Shown: one piece after another, positions 1-8,719 of the stretch
Layout of the letters: each line of letters starts with the position of its first letter
Position numbering within the stretch: position 1 is the stretch's first letter
Source of the DNA: Haloactinomyces albus
GTDB taxonomy: Bacteria; Actinomycetota; Actinomycetes; Mycobacteriales; Pseudonocardiaceae
NCBI RefSeq assembly: GCF_031458135.1
Contig: NZ_JAVDXW010000001.1
Span: 2,852,001 to 2,916,000 of the forward strand
Length of the DNA: 64,000 nt
Direction: 5' to 3'
Position numbers and translations under genes: made by a program
The notes under the pieces: generated by a model
Told to the model about the DNA's origin: nothing
Seen by the model: the letters and a program-made list of their open reading frames with translations, nothing else
Databases searched by the model: none

Positions 1-1
1 G

Positions 2-226
2 GTGCACGTGGACGCCTACCGTCTGACCGCGTTGGACGAGCTCGACGACCTGGATCTGGACACGGACCTCACCGATGCCGCTGTCGTGGTGGAGTGGGGC
101 GAGGGCGTCGCCGAGCGTTTGGGGGACGAGTACCTCGTGGTGCGGCTGCACCGGCGCGACGATGACGTTCGCGAGATCACTCTGGAGCCGCACGGCACGT
201 CCTGGGCCGAGCGGATCGTGAGCTGA
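2..226 (+). CDS. tsaE: TsaE, tRNA t6A biosynthesis ATPase (C-terminal part)
   Basis: This is the 3' end of a gene that starts before the window. The surviving 74 residues contain the TsaE C-terminal signatures HVDAYRL, ELDDLDL and VVVEWGEG. The Walker A part lies upstream and is not visible. TsaE is the ATPase partner of TsaB-TsaD in threonylcarbamoyl-adenosine modification of ANN-decoding tRNAs. In related actinobacteria tsaE is directly followed by tsaB. Here tsaB lies 20 kb away at 20267, beyond a block of catabolic genes, so the usual co-transcription is broken. Confidence 0.9.
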   Translation: MHVDAYRLTALDELDDLDLDTDLTDAAVVVEWGEGVAERLGDEYLVVRLHRRDDDVREITLEPHGTSWAERIVS

Positions 227-274
227 GCGAGGCGGCGGCAAGCGGCGAGGGTTCGCCCGCCAGTGCGGACGGGT

Positions 275-298
275 CGGAAGTTTCCGGGAAAACTTCCG
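275..298. terminator. Hairpin between convergent tsaE and iclR
   Basis: Arms CGGAAGTTT (275-283) and AAACTTCCG (290-298) are perfectly complementary with a 6-nt loop. The hairpin sits between two convergent genes, so it is a plausible bidirectional terminator, although it lacks a long U tract. Confidence 0.55.
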
Positions 299-342
299 GC
301 GGGGAAGCAGGCGAGCGAAGCCCCCGGCGCCGCGAAGCGTGC

Positions 343-1185
343 TCAGGAAGGCTCGGCGGTGGTGCTGAGTTCGGTGCCGAGTTCCCGGGCGAGCCGCTGC
401 ATCAGCGGGATGACCTCGTCGGCAGCGATCCGGGTCATGCGTCCCTCCGGCCCGCTGATGGAGATCGCGGAGCCCGCGGGGGCATCGGGCACGGCGACGG
501 CATAGCAGCGCACGCCGACTTCCTGCTCCCCGTCGTCGAGTGCATAGCCGACCTCACGGATCTTGTCCAGCTCCGTGCGCATGTCGTCGATCGTGGTGAT
601 GGTGCGCTCGGTCTGTGGCGCCATACTCGAGCGGGACAGCACCTGCGTGACGGTGTCGGCGGGCATGGTGGCCATCACGGCCTTGCCGACAGCCGTCGCG
701 TGCGCATCGACGCGCCTGCCCACCTCGGTGAACATTCGCATCGAGTGCTGTGAGGGCACCTGCGAGACGTAGACGATCTGCGTGCCTTCGAGCACGGCCA
801 TGTTGGAGGTTTCGCCGGTGGCTTCGGTGAGTTCGGCCAGGTACGGGCGTGCCCAGGAACCGAGTGCGCGGCTGGCCGTCTCGCCGAGCCGGATCAGGCT
901 GGGGCCGAGAGCGTAACGCCGTGACGGCTGCTGGCGCGCGTATCCCCTGCTGACAAGGGTGCGCATGATCCGATGGATCGTCGGCAGGGGGAGTGCGGAG
1001 GCCTCGGCGAGATCGCTCAGCGCCACCTCGCCGCCCGCATCGGCCATCAACTCCAGCAGTTCGAAGGTGCGTTCGACCGACTGCACGCCTCCGCCCTGGC
1101 CGGACTTGGGTTGTTCCGTCCCACCCCGGTCGGGACTCTTCCGATCGGATGCCTTCCGACCGGCACCGTCCTGCCCAACCGCCAT
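343..1185 (-). CDS. IclR-family regulator, AllR-like
   Basis: A 280-residue IclR protein. The N-terminal winged helix (about residues 40-95) includes the VQSVERTFELLELM segment and PTIHRIMRTL recognition helix. The C-terminal effector domain (about 110-275) has the MRMFTEVGRR and HATAVGKA signatures. The ATG at 1185 is chosen because AAGAGG lies 9 nt upstream; the frame extends further but that N-terminus is low-complexity. IclR proteins of the AllR/GclR type sense glyoxylate or allantoin intermediates and repress ureide and glyoxylate genes. This one is divergent from malate synthase at the edge of such a cluster, so local control is likely but inferred. Confidence 0.88.
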   Translation of the reverse strand: MAVGQDGAGRKASDRKSPDRGGTEQPKSGQGGGVQSVERTFELLELMADAGGEVALSDLAEASALPLPTIHRIMRTLVSRGYARQQPSRRYALGPSLIRLGETASRALGSWARPYLAELTEATGETSNMAVLEGTQIVYVSQVPSQHSMRMFTEVGRRVDAHATAVGKAVMATMPADTVTQVLSRSSMAPQTERTITTIDDMRTELDKIREVGYALDDGEQEVGVRCYAVAVPDAPAGSAISISGPEGRMTRIAADEVIPLMQRLARELGTELSTTAEPS

Positions 1186-1346
1186 CGCAACGATCCTCTT
1201 CCCGTCTCGTGGCCGACCCCTGCCGTGACCAACCTTGCCGTGACCGATTCCGTGCGCCCGGTCCCATGTTGGTGCCTCCACCTTATGGCGACCGGGCGGC
1301 CCCACCTCCGTACGGGTGGGACAGGTCATCTTGCCTGAAGCGGCAT

Positions 1347-1364
1347 GTGGAAACTAACCTCCAC
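1347..1364. promoter_or_regulatory. Candidate IclR operator in the iclR-aceB divergent region
   Basis: Inverted repeat GTGGA-N8-TCCAC lies in the 313-bp divergent region (1186-1498) between the regulator and malate synthase. IclR proteins usually bind short inverted repeats in such positions. The rest of the region contains no gene I can recognise. The assignment rests only on symmetry and location. Confidence 0.35.
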
Positions 1365-1498
1365 GATACAGAAAACATAACGGGTGTACCGCTAGCCGGC
1401 TGTCGCCCCTTCCGAGGGGGTGCGGACGTGACCGACACGGCAAGCTGACCACCAGCCACCGTCTGTGACCCCGGCACCAGAAAGAGGTGGACGTTCCC

Positions 1499-3118
1499 AT
1501 GTCCCAATCCACTCCGTCAGGATCGGAAATCGCGCAGGGCGTGCAGGTGCTCGGCGGCACTGTCGAACGTGGCGACGAGATCCTCACCCCTGAGGCCCTC
1601 GACTTCGTCGCCCGCTTGCAGCGCGCGTTCGGCAGCCGCCGTGACGAGCTTCTGGAACGCCGTAAGCAGCGACGCGAGGAAGCCGCCCGGACCGGTAAGC
1701 TGGACTTCCTCGAAGAAACCCGCGAGATCCGCGAGTCCGACTGGCAGGTCGCCGAGGCGCCCCCTGCGCTGCGTGACCGCCGGGTCGAGATCACCGGTCC
1801 GACCGACCGCAAGATGTCGGTCAACGCGCTCAACTCCGGTGCCAGGGTGTGGCTGGCCGACCTGGAGGACGCCAACACCCCGCACTGGTCCAACGTCGTG
1901 TCCGGCCAGGTCAACCTCTACGACGTGATCCGCAAGCAGGTGGAGCTGACCACGCCGGAGGGCAAGCAGTACAAGCTTCGCGACGGCATCGAGCACGCCG
2001 TGCCGCTGGTGCGCCCGCGCGGCTGGCACTTCGACGAGCGCCACATTCTGGTCGACGGCAAGCCCGCCGTCGGTGCGCTGGTGGACTTCGGTCTGTACTT
2101 CTTCCACAACGCTCGTGAGGGGCTCGAGCGGGGAAGCGGCCCGTACTTCTACCTGCCGAAGATGGAAAGCCATCTGGAAGCGCGGCTGTGGAACGACGTC
2201 TTCGTGCAGGCCCAGCAGGAGCTCGGCATCCCGCACGGCTCGGTGCGCGCAACGGTGCTCATCGAGACCATCCCGGCGGCGTTCGAGATGGAGGAGATCC
2301 TCTACGAGCTGCGCGACCACAGCGGGGGCCTCAACGCGGGCCGCTGGGACTACCTGTTCAGCGTCATCAAGACCTTCCGCTCGGCGGGCAGCGACTTCAT
2401 CCTGCCCGACCGCAACGGTGTCGGAATGACCGTGCCGTTCATGCGTGCCTACACCGAACTGCTGGTGCGCACCTGCCACAAGCGCGGTGCGTTCGCCATC
2501 GGCGGTATGGCGGCGTTCATCCCGAATCGCCGTGACCCGGAGGTCACGGAGAAGGCCATGGCCAAGATCCACGATGACAAGAAGCGTGAGGCCAACGACG
2601 GCTTCGACGGCTCCTGGGTCGCCCACCCCGACACGGTGTCGGTGTGCAAGGAGGAGTTCGACGCGGTGCTCGGCGAGAAGCCGAACCAGCTCGACCGCAA
2701 GCGCGAGGACGTCTCGGTGACCGCCGCCGACCTGGTCAACGTCGCCGCCACGCCGGGGGACAAGACCATCGAGGGCCTGCGGGCGGCCGTGGACATCGGG
2801 GTGCGCTACATCGTGTCGTGGCTGGGTGGCAACGGCGCGGCCGCCATCCACAACATGATGGAGGATGCGGCGACCGCCGAGATCTCGCGGTCGCAGATCT
2901 GGCAGTGGCTGCACAACGGTGTCGTCCTCGCCGAGGGACAGCAGGTCACCAAGGAGCTCATCCACGAGGTGCTCGGCGATGCCGAGAAGCAGTTGCGCAG
3001 TGAGGACGGTTTCCCGGTCGAGAACCTCGGCCGGGCGGTCGAACTGTTCGAGCGGGTGGCGGTGGCCGACGAGTTCGTCGACTTCCTGACCCTGCCCGCC
3101 TACGACTACATCGACTGA
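1499..3118 (+). CDS. aceB: Malate synthase A
   Basis: A 539-residue malate synthase of the A class, which condenses glyoxylate with acetyl-CoA to malate. Visible family signatures are WLADLEDANTPHW, RPRGWHFDERH, ETIPAAFEMEEILYELR and the SWLGGNGAAAI segment. The length fits class A (about 530). The ATG at 1499 is preferred over the in-frame GTG at 1487 because AGAGG ends at 1487. It is divergent from the IclR gene and followed by a DUF6986 gene. In this cluster it would drain glyoxylate released from ureides into the TCA cycle. Confidence 0.96.
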   Translation: MSQSTPSGSEIAQGVQVLGGTVERGDEILTPEALDFVARLQRAFGSRRDELLERRKQRREEAARTGKLDFLEETREIRESDWQVAEAPPALRDRRVEITGPTDRKMSVNALNSGARVWLADLEDANTPHWSNVVSGQVNLYDVIRKQVELTTPEGKQYKLRDGIEHAVPLVRPRGWHFDERHILVDGKPAVGALVDFGLYFFHNAREGLERGSGPYFYLPKMESHLEARLWNDVFVQAQQELGIPHGSVRATVLIETIPAAFEMEEILYELRDHSGGLNAGRWDYLFSVIKTFRSAGSDFILPDRNGVGMTVPFMRAYTELLVRTCHKRGAFAIGGMAAFIPNRRDPEVTEKAMAKIHDDKKREANDGFDGSWVAHPDTVSVCKEEFDAVLGEKPNQLDRKREDVSVTAADLVNVAATPGDKTIEGLRAAVDIGVRYIVSWLGGNGAAAIHNMMEDAATAEISRSQIWQWLHNGVVLAEGQQVTKELIHEVLGDAEKQLRSEDGFPVENLGRAVELFERVAVADEFVDFLTLPAYDYID

Positions 3119-3196
3119 GTACGGGTGAGTGGCGTTGCCGATCTGGGCGTGAATGCGTTCGGTGACGCTACCCACGAACTGGTGAGAGGAGTGCAA

Positions 3197-4450
3197 GTGG
3201 CCAGAAGCTCGCTGGAAACCGCGGAAATCGAGCAGCGGCTCTCCCGGCTGTCCGCCGTGGACGAGCACATGGCGAGCCGGTATCCGGGTGCCGCTGCCCG
3301 AAGGCAGCCGGTGCACACCTGTTATGTGCCCGCCGACAAGGTGGACGCCGACACCGTGCAGCGGTGGTCGCGGGAAGCTCTGGCCGCACTCGACGAGCAT
3401 GCGGCCCAGCCCCGGGATCTCGCGGAGGTTCTGGGGCTGGGGCCACAGGACGCGGCCGCGGTGCATCCGCGGGTGCGGGCGAAACTGCTCGCTGCCCCGA
3501 TCGAGGATCTGCGGATCGACTTCGAGGACGGCTACGGCCGTCCGGACGATGCGGTCGAGGACGCCGACGCGGAGCGTACGGCAGGCATCGTGACCGAGTG
3601 GCTCCGGCAGGGCACGGCACCGGACAATGTTGGACTGCGGGTGAAGTCCTTCGACGATCCGCAGTTGCGGGCACGGTCGGTGCGGACCCTGGACATCTTC
3701 CTGACCGAACTCGTCAAGGCCCGGGGTGAACTGCCCGAGGGGTTGCGGCTGACCTTTCCGAAGATCGTCGACGTGGCGCAGGTCGAGGTTTTCGTCGAGA
3801 TCCTCGGACTGCTGGAACGGCGGCTCGGACTCGCCGAGGGGGCACTGTCCTTCGAGATCCAGGTCGAAACCACTCAGTCCATCGTTGATTCGCAAGGCCG
3901 GTTCGCACTGCCGCTGTTCCTCCGTGCCGGAGGTGGCCGGGTCAGCGGACTGCACTTCGGTACCTACGACTACACCGCAGGTTGCGGGCTGACCGCCGCG
4001 CATCAGCACCTCGCGCATCGGGCCTGTGACTTCGCGCGGCATGTGATGCAGGTGTCGGCAGCCGGTACCGGGGTATTCCTGTCCGACGGATCGACGAACG
4101 TGCTCCCGACCGGCGACCAGGTTCACCACGGCTGGCGCACGCACTACGGGCTGGTGCGGCGTTCACTGGAGCACGGCTTTTTCCAGGGCTGGGACATGCA
4201 TCCGGCGCAGCTGGTCACCCGCTACGCGGCGGTGTTCACCGCGTTCCGCGAGTCGGCTCCGGCCGAGGCGAAGCGCTTGTCGGCCTACGTCTTCGCCACC
4301 GGCGGTGCGGTCCTCGACGAGCCCGCGACCGCACGCGCGTTGGCCGCGTCATTCGTGCGCGCGTTGGACAACGGCGCCACCGATGCGGCGGAAGTGCAGG
4401 AGATGACGGGCCTGTCCGAGTCGAAGGTCCGCGAACTCGGCCGGTTGTAA
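3197..4450 (+). CDS. DUF6986 / CitE-like TIM-barrel protein
   Basis: A protein of about 417 residues resembling the HpcH/HpaI-CitE-malate synthase superfamily. Visible metal- and substrate-site signatures are EDLRIDFEDGYG, FPKIVDV, SFEIQVETTQSI and FGTYDYTAGCG. The GTG at 3197 is chosen because GAGAGGAG lies 5-6 nt upstream; an earlier in-frame GTG at 3125 has no ribosome site. It directly follows malate synthase on the same strand, so the two are probably co-transcribed. The reaction is unknown. A CoA-ester lyase or condensing step on a C2-C4 acid linked to glyoxylate is reasonable inference only. Confidence 0.8.
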   Translation: MARSSLETAEIEQRLSRLSAVDEHMASRYPGAAARRQPVHTCYVPADKVDADTVQRWSREALAALDEHAAQPRDLAEVLGLGPQDAAAVHPRVRAKLLAAPIEDLRIDFEDGYGRPDDAVEDADAERTAGIVTEWLRQGTAPDNVGLRVKSFDDPQLRARSVRTLDIFLTELVKARGELPEGLRLTFPKIVDVAQVEVFVEILGLLERRLGLAEGALSFEIQVETTQSIVDSQGRFALPLFLRAGGGRVSGLHFGTYDYTAGCGLTAAHQHLAHRACDFARHVMQVSAAGTGVFLSDGSTNVLPTGDQVHHGWRTHYGLVRRSLEHGFFQGWDMHPAQLVTRYAAVFTAFRESAPAEAKRLSAYVFATGGAVLDEPATARALAASFVRALDNGATDAAEVQEMTGLSESKVRELGRL

Positions 4451-4456
4451 GCGACG

Positions 4457-4507
4457 GAGTGAACGGACTGTTCGACCACTCGTACGAAACGAGCAGTCCG
4501 TTCACTC
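4457..4507. terminator. Convergent terminator hairpin, GTGAACGG repeat family
   Basis: A 14-bp perfect stem, GAGTGAACGGACTG (4457-4470) with its complement at 4494-4507, encloses a second small stem (CTCGT 4479-4483 with ACGAG 4489-4493). It lies between convergent genes. The arm sequence recurs near 57026, 60874 and 60904, also at gene ends. Confidence 0.7.
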
Positions 4508-4560
4508 GGAAAAGACAGTCACGGCACGGTCCCTTCACCTTCGGACCGGCCCCGTCGGGA

Positions 4561-5571
4561 TCAGCCGATCAGCACGGGATGTAGGCCGTTCCAGCGCAGT
4601 TCGGCCAGGTACATGCCACGCGGTCCGCCCGGTTCCGCGAGATCGCCGTGGAAGACGATGTGGCTCGCATCGGCGACCACGTCCTGACCACCGGGGTCGG
4701 TCACCTCGCCGCCAAGCTTGTCCTTGCTCAGAAAAGCCCCGGGTGCCTTGGTGTAGGGGCCGGTCAGTGCCGATGAGGTCGCGTAGTTCGTGAAGTACCG
4801 GCCACTGTCGAAAGCGTTCGCCGAGTAGAACAGCACGTAACCCTCCGGACGCCGCACCAGCGTGGGTGCCTCGACGATCCCGGCTTCTTCCGGGCGGGTC
4901 GAGCGAAGCAGCACGGTCTCCGGGCCCTGCTGAGTGAGCCCGTCGGCGGCGACGGGACGCAATCGGATCGTGGCGGGACCGCCACGTGCCCGCGCACCGC
5001 GCGAATCCTTGTACAGCAGGTATCGGCAGCCGTCGGAATCGACGAAGCTCGCCGGATCGATGATGTCGCCCCGTCCGGGGCCGCAGACCAGCGGCTGCGG
5101 GCCTGCGGGTACGAAAGGGCCGCCGGGGGACTCGGCGGTGGCAGCACCGAGGCACTGCTGCTGATTGCCGGGATGAAAGGCGCTGTAGTAGAGCAGGAAT
5201 GTGCCCTCCTCGCGGCTGCTGACGTCGGGGGCCCAGACGTTCGGGAATCCCTGCGCGTCGGGACCGACCCACTCCGGAAGATTGCTCGACGGCAACGCGT
5301 CGGGCTGCCGCCGCCAGGGCCCGTCGAGAGCATCGGCGGTGGCGACCTGCACGTTCGTGCCGCCGCTGTTCGTGGCGTAGGCGTAACGGGTTCCGTCGAC
5401 GTCGATGACGTCGGGATCGGGAAAGTCACGGTCGATGACGAGGTGGGCGACATCGGACGCGTCCGTATCGCGGGGACCGGCTGCTCGTGCCCGCGTGACC
5501 GGCCCGGAAAGCAGGGTCAACGCCGCCGTGATCAGGGTGGCGCGGCGCGAGTATCGAGGGAATCGCTGCAC
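4561..5571 (-). CDS. Secreted glycoside hydrolase family 43 protein
   Basis: A protein of 336 residues from a GTG at 5571 (GGGAGAG just upstream). A signal peptide of about 31 residues has a basic start, the hydrophobic run ATLITAALTLLSGPV and an ARA cleavage site. The rest reads as a five-bladed propeller of GH43 type. The candidate general base is Asp in DFPDPDVIDVDG, the pKa modulator is Asp in DIIDPASFVDSDG, and the acid is Glu in GIVEAPTLVRR. The family acts on arabinose- and xylose-containing glycans; this substrate is unknown. It has no obvious link to the purine genes around it. Confidence 0.85.
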   Translation of the reverse strand: MQRFPRYSRRATLITAALTLLSGPVTRARAAGPRDTDASDVAHLVIDRDFPDPDVIDVDGTRYAYATNSGGTNVQVATADALDGPWRRQPDALPSSNLPEWVGPDAQGFPNVWAPDVSSREEGTFLLYYSAFHPGNQQQCLGAATAESPGGPFVPAGPQPLVCGPGRGDIIDPASFVDSDGCRYLLYKDSRGARARGGPATIRLRPVAADGLTQQGPETVLLRSTRPEEAGIVEAPTLVRRPEGYVLFYSANAFDSGRYFTNYATSSALTGPYTKAPGAFLSKDKLGGEVTDPGGQDVVADASHIVFHGDLAEPGGPRGMYLAELRWNGLHPVLIG

Positions 5572-5728
5572 AATCTCTCCCGAGTGGGCCTGTTCTGCGC
5601 GCCCAGTGCATCCGATCATGCCCGGTATCCGCCGGATGCGTCCCGCCACCGAGGGACCCTCGAAAGAATGTGGGCACGCGGAAAGTTCCGCGTGCCCACC
5701 GATGTTGTCGATATGCCGATGTATGTGG

Positions 5729-7270
5729 TCAGTTCCTCGTTTCGGTCTTCGTCTCGGTACGCGGGTTGTCCCGCTCGGCTTCCGGAACGGGGACGGGGCC
5801 GAGGTCCTGGCCTGCGGCGCCGACATCCTCGGAGTCGGTGACCGTGCTGGTGGAATCCTCTTCCAGAGCGGTGAGCGGATCCTGCTCGCCGTCCTCATTC
5901 TGCGCGGCCAGTTCGGCCTTACGCGCGCGGCCGCTGTTGAACAGCAGATTCAGCAGCACCGCGACCAGGCAGCCGGTGCTGATGCCGGAATCGAGCACCG
6001 TGCGCATCGCGGCGGGGAAGTGCTCGTAGAACTCCGGCGCCACGATCGGGATGATGCCCACGCCCAGCGCTCCGGAGACGATGAGGGCGTTGAACGGATC
6101 GCCCAACCCGGCCTTGCCGAGGGTGCGCATACCGCTGGCGGCCACGGAGCCGAACAGCACCAGGGCGGCACCACCCAGCACGGGCTGCGGTACGAGCGAG
6201 ACGATCGCACCGATCACCGGGAACAGGCCGAGCACGATGAGCACGCCACCGGCCGCGGCGACCACGAAGCGGCTCTTGACCCGGGTCAGGGCCACCAGCC
6301 CGATGTTCTGGGCGAAGGCGCTGCAGGTGAAGCCACCGAACACCGCGCTCAGCGCGCTGCCCGCGCCATCGGCACGCAGCCCGGCCGCGATGGTCTGCTC
6401 ACCAGCGGGCCGGTCGACGATCTCCCCGAGGGCGATCATGTCGGCGGTGCTTTCCGTCATCGCCACCAGCATCACGATGCAGATCGAGATGGTCGCGGTG
6501 AGGTTGAACGACGGTGCGCCGAGCTCGAACGGCATCGGAAAGTTGAAGATCGGTGCCTGCGCGAAGGTGCTGGTGTTCACCGCGTCGAGCGGCCAGGCCA
6601 CAAGCGAGCCAACGACCAAGCCGATGAGCAGGGCTACCCGATTCAGGAAGCCCTTCAGGAAGCGGTTGAGCAGCAGGACGAGGAGGAAAGTGCCCGCACC
6701 GAGTCCGAGCTTGACCGGGGAGGCGTAGTCGGGTGCCTCCGGGTCCTGCCCGGCGATCCAGCCGATCGCAACCGGAAACAGCGACAGTCCGATCAGCGTG
6801 ATCACGGTTCCGTTGACCACGGGGGGGAAGAACCGCACCATCCGGGAGAAATACGGTGCTCCGAGGAACGCGAGGACACCGGCGATCAGCACCGAGCCGT
6901 AGATGATCGACAGCGAGTTCGCCTCGCCGTGCTGGGCCACGATGGCCAGCATCGGTGCGACGGAGGCGAATGTGACGCCATTAACGAACGGCAACCTGGC
7001 GCCGATGCGCCAGACACCGATAGACTGCAACAGAGTCGCCAGCCCGGCGGTGAGCAGACTCGCTCCGATCAGCAGTGTCATCTCCACCGGACTGAGTCCG
7101 ATGGCTTGGCCGACGATCAGCGGTGGTGCTGCGACACCGGCATACATCGCTGCGATGTGCTGAATGCCGTAGGCGGTCAGTTTGCCCGGTGGAAGCATCT
7201 GATCCACGGGGTGGACCTCGGATCTTCCGTTGCGGGTGCCGCGGTTGTGCCGTTTGGTGAACAGGGCCAT
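5729..7270 (-). CDS. NCS2 purine permease (urate/xanthine type)
   Basis: A 513-residue membrane protein of the nucleobase:cation symporter-2 family, with about 12-14 hydrophobic segments. Diagnostic motifs are the first-helix QH pair (YGIQHIAAMY), the TESTAD segment, and QNIGLVALTRVKSR, which fits the family signature. The C-terminal 70 residues are acidic and polar. The start at 7270 has AGGAG 7 nt upstream. It sits downstream of the uricase operon but behind a hairpin, so it probably has its own promoter. Context favours urate or xanthine uptake, not uracil. Confidence 0.9.
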   Translation of the reverse strand: MALFTKRHNRGTRNGRSEVHPVDQMLPPGKLTAYGIQHIAAMYAGVAAPPLIVGQAIGLSPVEMTLLIGASLLTAGLATLLQSIGVWRIGARLPFVNGVTFASVAPMLAIVAQHGEANSLSIIYGSVLIAGVLAFLGAPYFSRMVRFFPPVVNGTVITLIGLSLFPVAIGWIAGQDPEAPDYASPVKLGLGAGTFLLVLLLNRFLKGFLNRVALLIGLVVGSLVAWPLDAVNTSTFAQAPIFNFPMPFELGAPSFNLTATISICIVMLVAMTESTADMIALGEIVDRPAGEQTIAAGLRADGAGSALSAVFGGFTCSAFAQNIGLVALTRVKSRFVVAAAGGVLIVLGLFPVIGAIVSLVPQPVLGGAALVLFGSVAASGMRTLGKAGLGDPFNALIVSGALGVGIIPIVAPEFYEHFPAAMRTVLDSGISTGCLVAVLLNLLFNSGRARKAELAAQNEDGEQDPLTALEEDSTSTVTDSEDVGAAGQDLGPVPVPEAERDNPRTETKTETRN

Positions 7271-7418
7271 AGGGGACTCCTGGGCCGCTTGGAAAGGTCA
7301 GATCATAGAACTATCGGTGCCGGGATATGGAGCGATTTCCTCTGTGTTTCGGGCACGCGAAGAAAAATATCCACAAAGGTTTGCCCGCGGACCGTCCTCG
7401 TGGTGTTCCGGGGCGTGC

Positions 7419-7443
7419 GGGGCCGCCGGAGAACGGCGGCCCC
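7419..7443 (-). terminator. Terminator downstream of the uricase operon
   Basis: Perfect 10-bp stem GGGGCCGCCG (7419-7428) with CGGCGGCCCC (7434-7443) and a GAGAA loop. It lies about 30 bp past the uricase stop and 150 bp before the permease start. A TTTCG-N6-CGAA inverted repeat (7347-7361) between it and the permease is a possible operator. Confidence 0.6.
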
Positions 7444-7471
7444 TGCCGCATTGATCAGAACGCCGTGCTGA

Positions 7472-8362
7472 TCAGAACTCGGGCAGGCTGTACCAGGCCT
7501 GTGGCGCCGGCTGTACGTCGTCACGGGTCACAGTGCCCTCGATCAGTCCGTAAGGACGGTCGGCGGCGATGTACACCTCGTTCTCGTTGTTCAGACCGAA
7601 CGGTTCCAGGTCGTAAAGGAAGTTGTGCTTGTTCGGCAGGGACATCCGGATCTCGGCGACATCCGGCTGCTGCTCGAGCACTGCCTTGCCCATCTCGTAG
7701 AGGGTTTGCTGCAGCGCGTAGCTGTGCGTGGTGGCGAAGGCCTCCAGCATGGTGCTGCGGATGGCCTCGAAACTCTTGGCCCAGTTCACATCGGTGCTCA
7801 GGTAGCGCCAGCGCGCGGTCACGGCGGTGGCCAGGATCCGATCGGTGGTCTCGGTCAATGTCGTGTACTTGTCCTTCGGATAGCCCCAGAACTCGGAGCC
7901 GGTGGACTTGAGTACGACCAGGTCCTTCAAGCCGGAGACCACATAGGCCTGCGAACCGTCGATGGTCACCGCGGTGGTGCGCTTCTCCTCACCGGCGCGG
8001 GAGAAGGAATGATCGTGGTCGGCTCCGTCGACGGGGATCCGCTGCCAACTGTACTCGTCGATGAGTACGCGCGCTCCCTCGACGGGCTCCTGGGAGTCGA
8101 CGAAGTGCCGCCCGAGACGCAGCGCGAAATCCTCGATCTCACCGACCGGAGACTCCTTGGCCAGGGCGAAGACGGTGTTCTTCTGCGTGTCGGTCGGCAG
8201 CACGTTGCTGTTGTCGCCGGTCAGGTGCGTCTCGTCGAACGCCCCGCGCAGCGAGGTGCTGACGTTGAGGTCCTTGATGTTGTGGCGATCGCTGCTGCGG
8301 TCGACCGTGACGAGGCGGCACTCGGCCTTGCCGTACTGGTTCTGACCAATGACGATACCCAT
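7472..8362 (-). CDS. Urate oxidase (uricase)
   Basis: A 296-residue cofactor-free uricase that oxidises urate to 5-hydroxyisourate. The Lys-Thr dyad is visible as K12 (YGKAECRL) and T57 in VLPTDTQKN. Further family marks are FWGYPKDKYTTL and the SLPNKHNFLYDL segment near the C-terminus. Both tandem T-fold halves are present and the length is normal. It starts 6 nt after the HIU hydrolase gene, in the operon uraD-uraH-uricase read on the minus strand. Confidence 0.97.
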   Translation of the reverse strand: MGIVIGQNQYGKAECRLVTVDRSSDRHNIKDLNVSTSLRGAFDETHLTGDNSNVLPTDTQKNTVFALAKESPVGEIEDFALRLGRHFVDSQEPVEGARVLIDEYSWQRIPVDGADHDHSFSRAGEEKRTTAVTIDGSQAYVVSGLKDLVVLKSTGSEFWGYPKDKYTTLTETTDRILATAVTARWRYLSTDVNWAKSFEAIRSTMLEAFATTHSYALQQTLYEMGKAVLEQQPDVAEIRMSLPNKHNFLYDLEPFGLNNENEVYIAADRPYGLIEGTVTRDDVQPAPQAWYSLPEF

Positions 8363-8368
8363 GGTGGA

Positions 8369-8719
8369 TCAACTCCCTCGGTAGGTGGAATAGGCGAACG
8401 GACTCAACAGGAGCGGCACGTGGTAGTGCTGCTCGGGATCGCCGATGCGGAAGGTGATCTGCACCTGCGGATAGAAGGACTCGGTGCCCAGCCGTTCGAA
8501 GTAGGCACCGGTGGCGAAGGTCAGCCGGTAGTCGCCGACCTCCAGTCGTTGCGGACCGAGTTGCTTGACCCGGCCGTCGTCGTTGGTTTCCGCCTCGGCC
8601 AGCTGCTTCCAGTCGGATCCGTCGGCGGCCTCCAGTCGGACCGCGATCCCTGCCGCGGGCAGGCCGCGTGCGGCGTCCAGCACATGCGTGGTCACCGCAC
8701 TGACTGTGTCGGTACTCAA
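8369..8719 (-). CDS. uraH: 5-hydroxyisourate hydrolase (transthyretin-like)
   Basis: A 116-residue HIU hydrolase that opens 5-hydroxyisourate to OHCU. It carries the N-terminal THVLD motif (His12), the HYHVPLLLSPF segment and the C-terminal YRGS tetrapeptide that distinguishes the enzyme from transthyretin. The start overlaps the uraD stop by 4 nt and the stop lies 6 nt before uricase, so the three genes are one translationally coupled operon. Confidence 0.97.
   Translation of the reverse strand: MSTDTVSAVTTHVLDAARGLPAAGIAVRLEAADGSDWKQLAEAETNDDGRVKQLGPQRLEVGDYRLTFATGAYFERLGTESFYPQVQITFRIGDPEQHYHVPLLLSPFAYSTYRGS

Noticed and set aside
1517-4144. 875-codon open frame antisense to malate synthase and DUF6986
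   Set aside because: Same GC-driven shadow effect. No start context, no recognisable protein features, and both sense genes are well supported.
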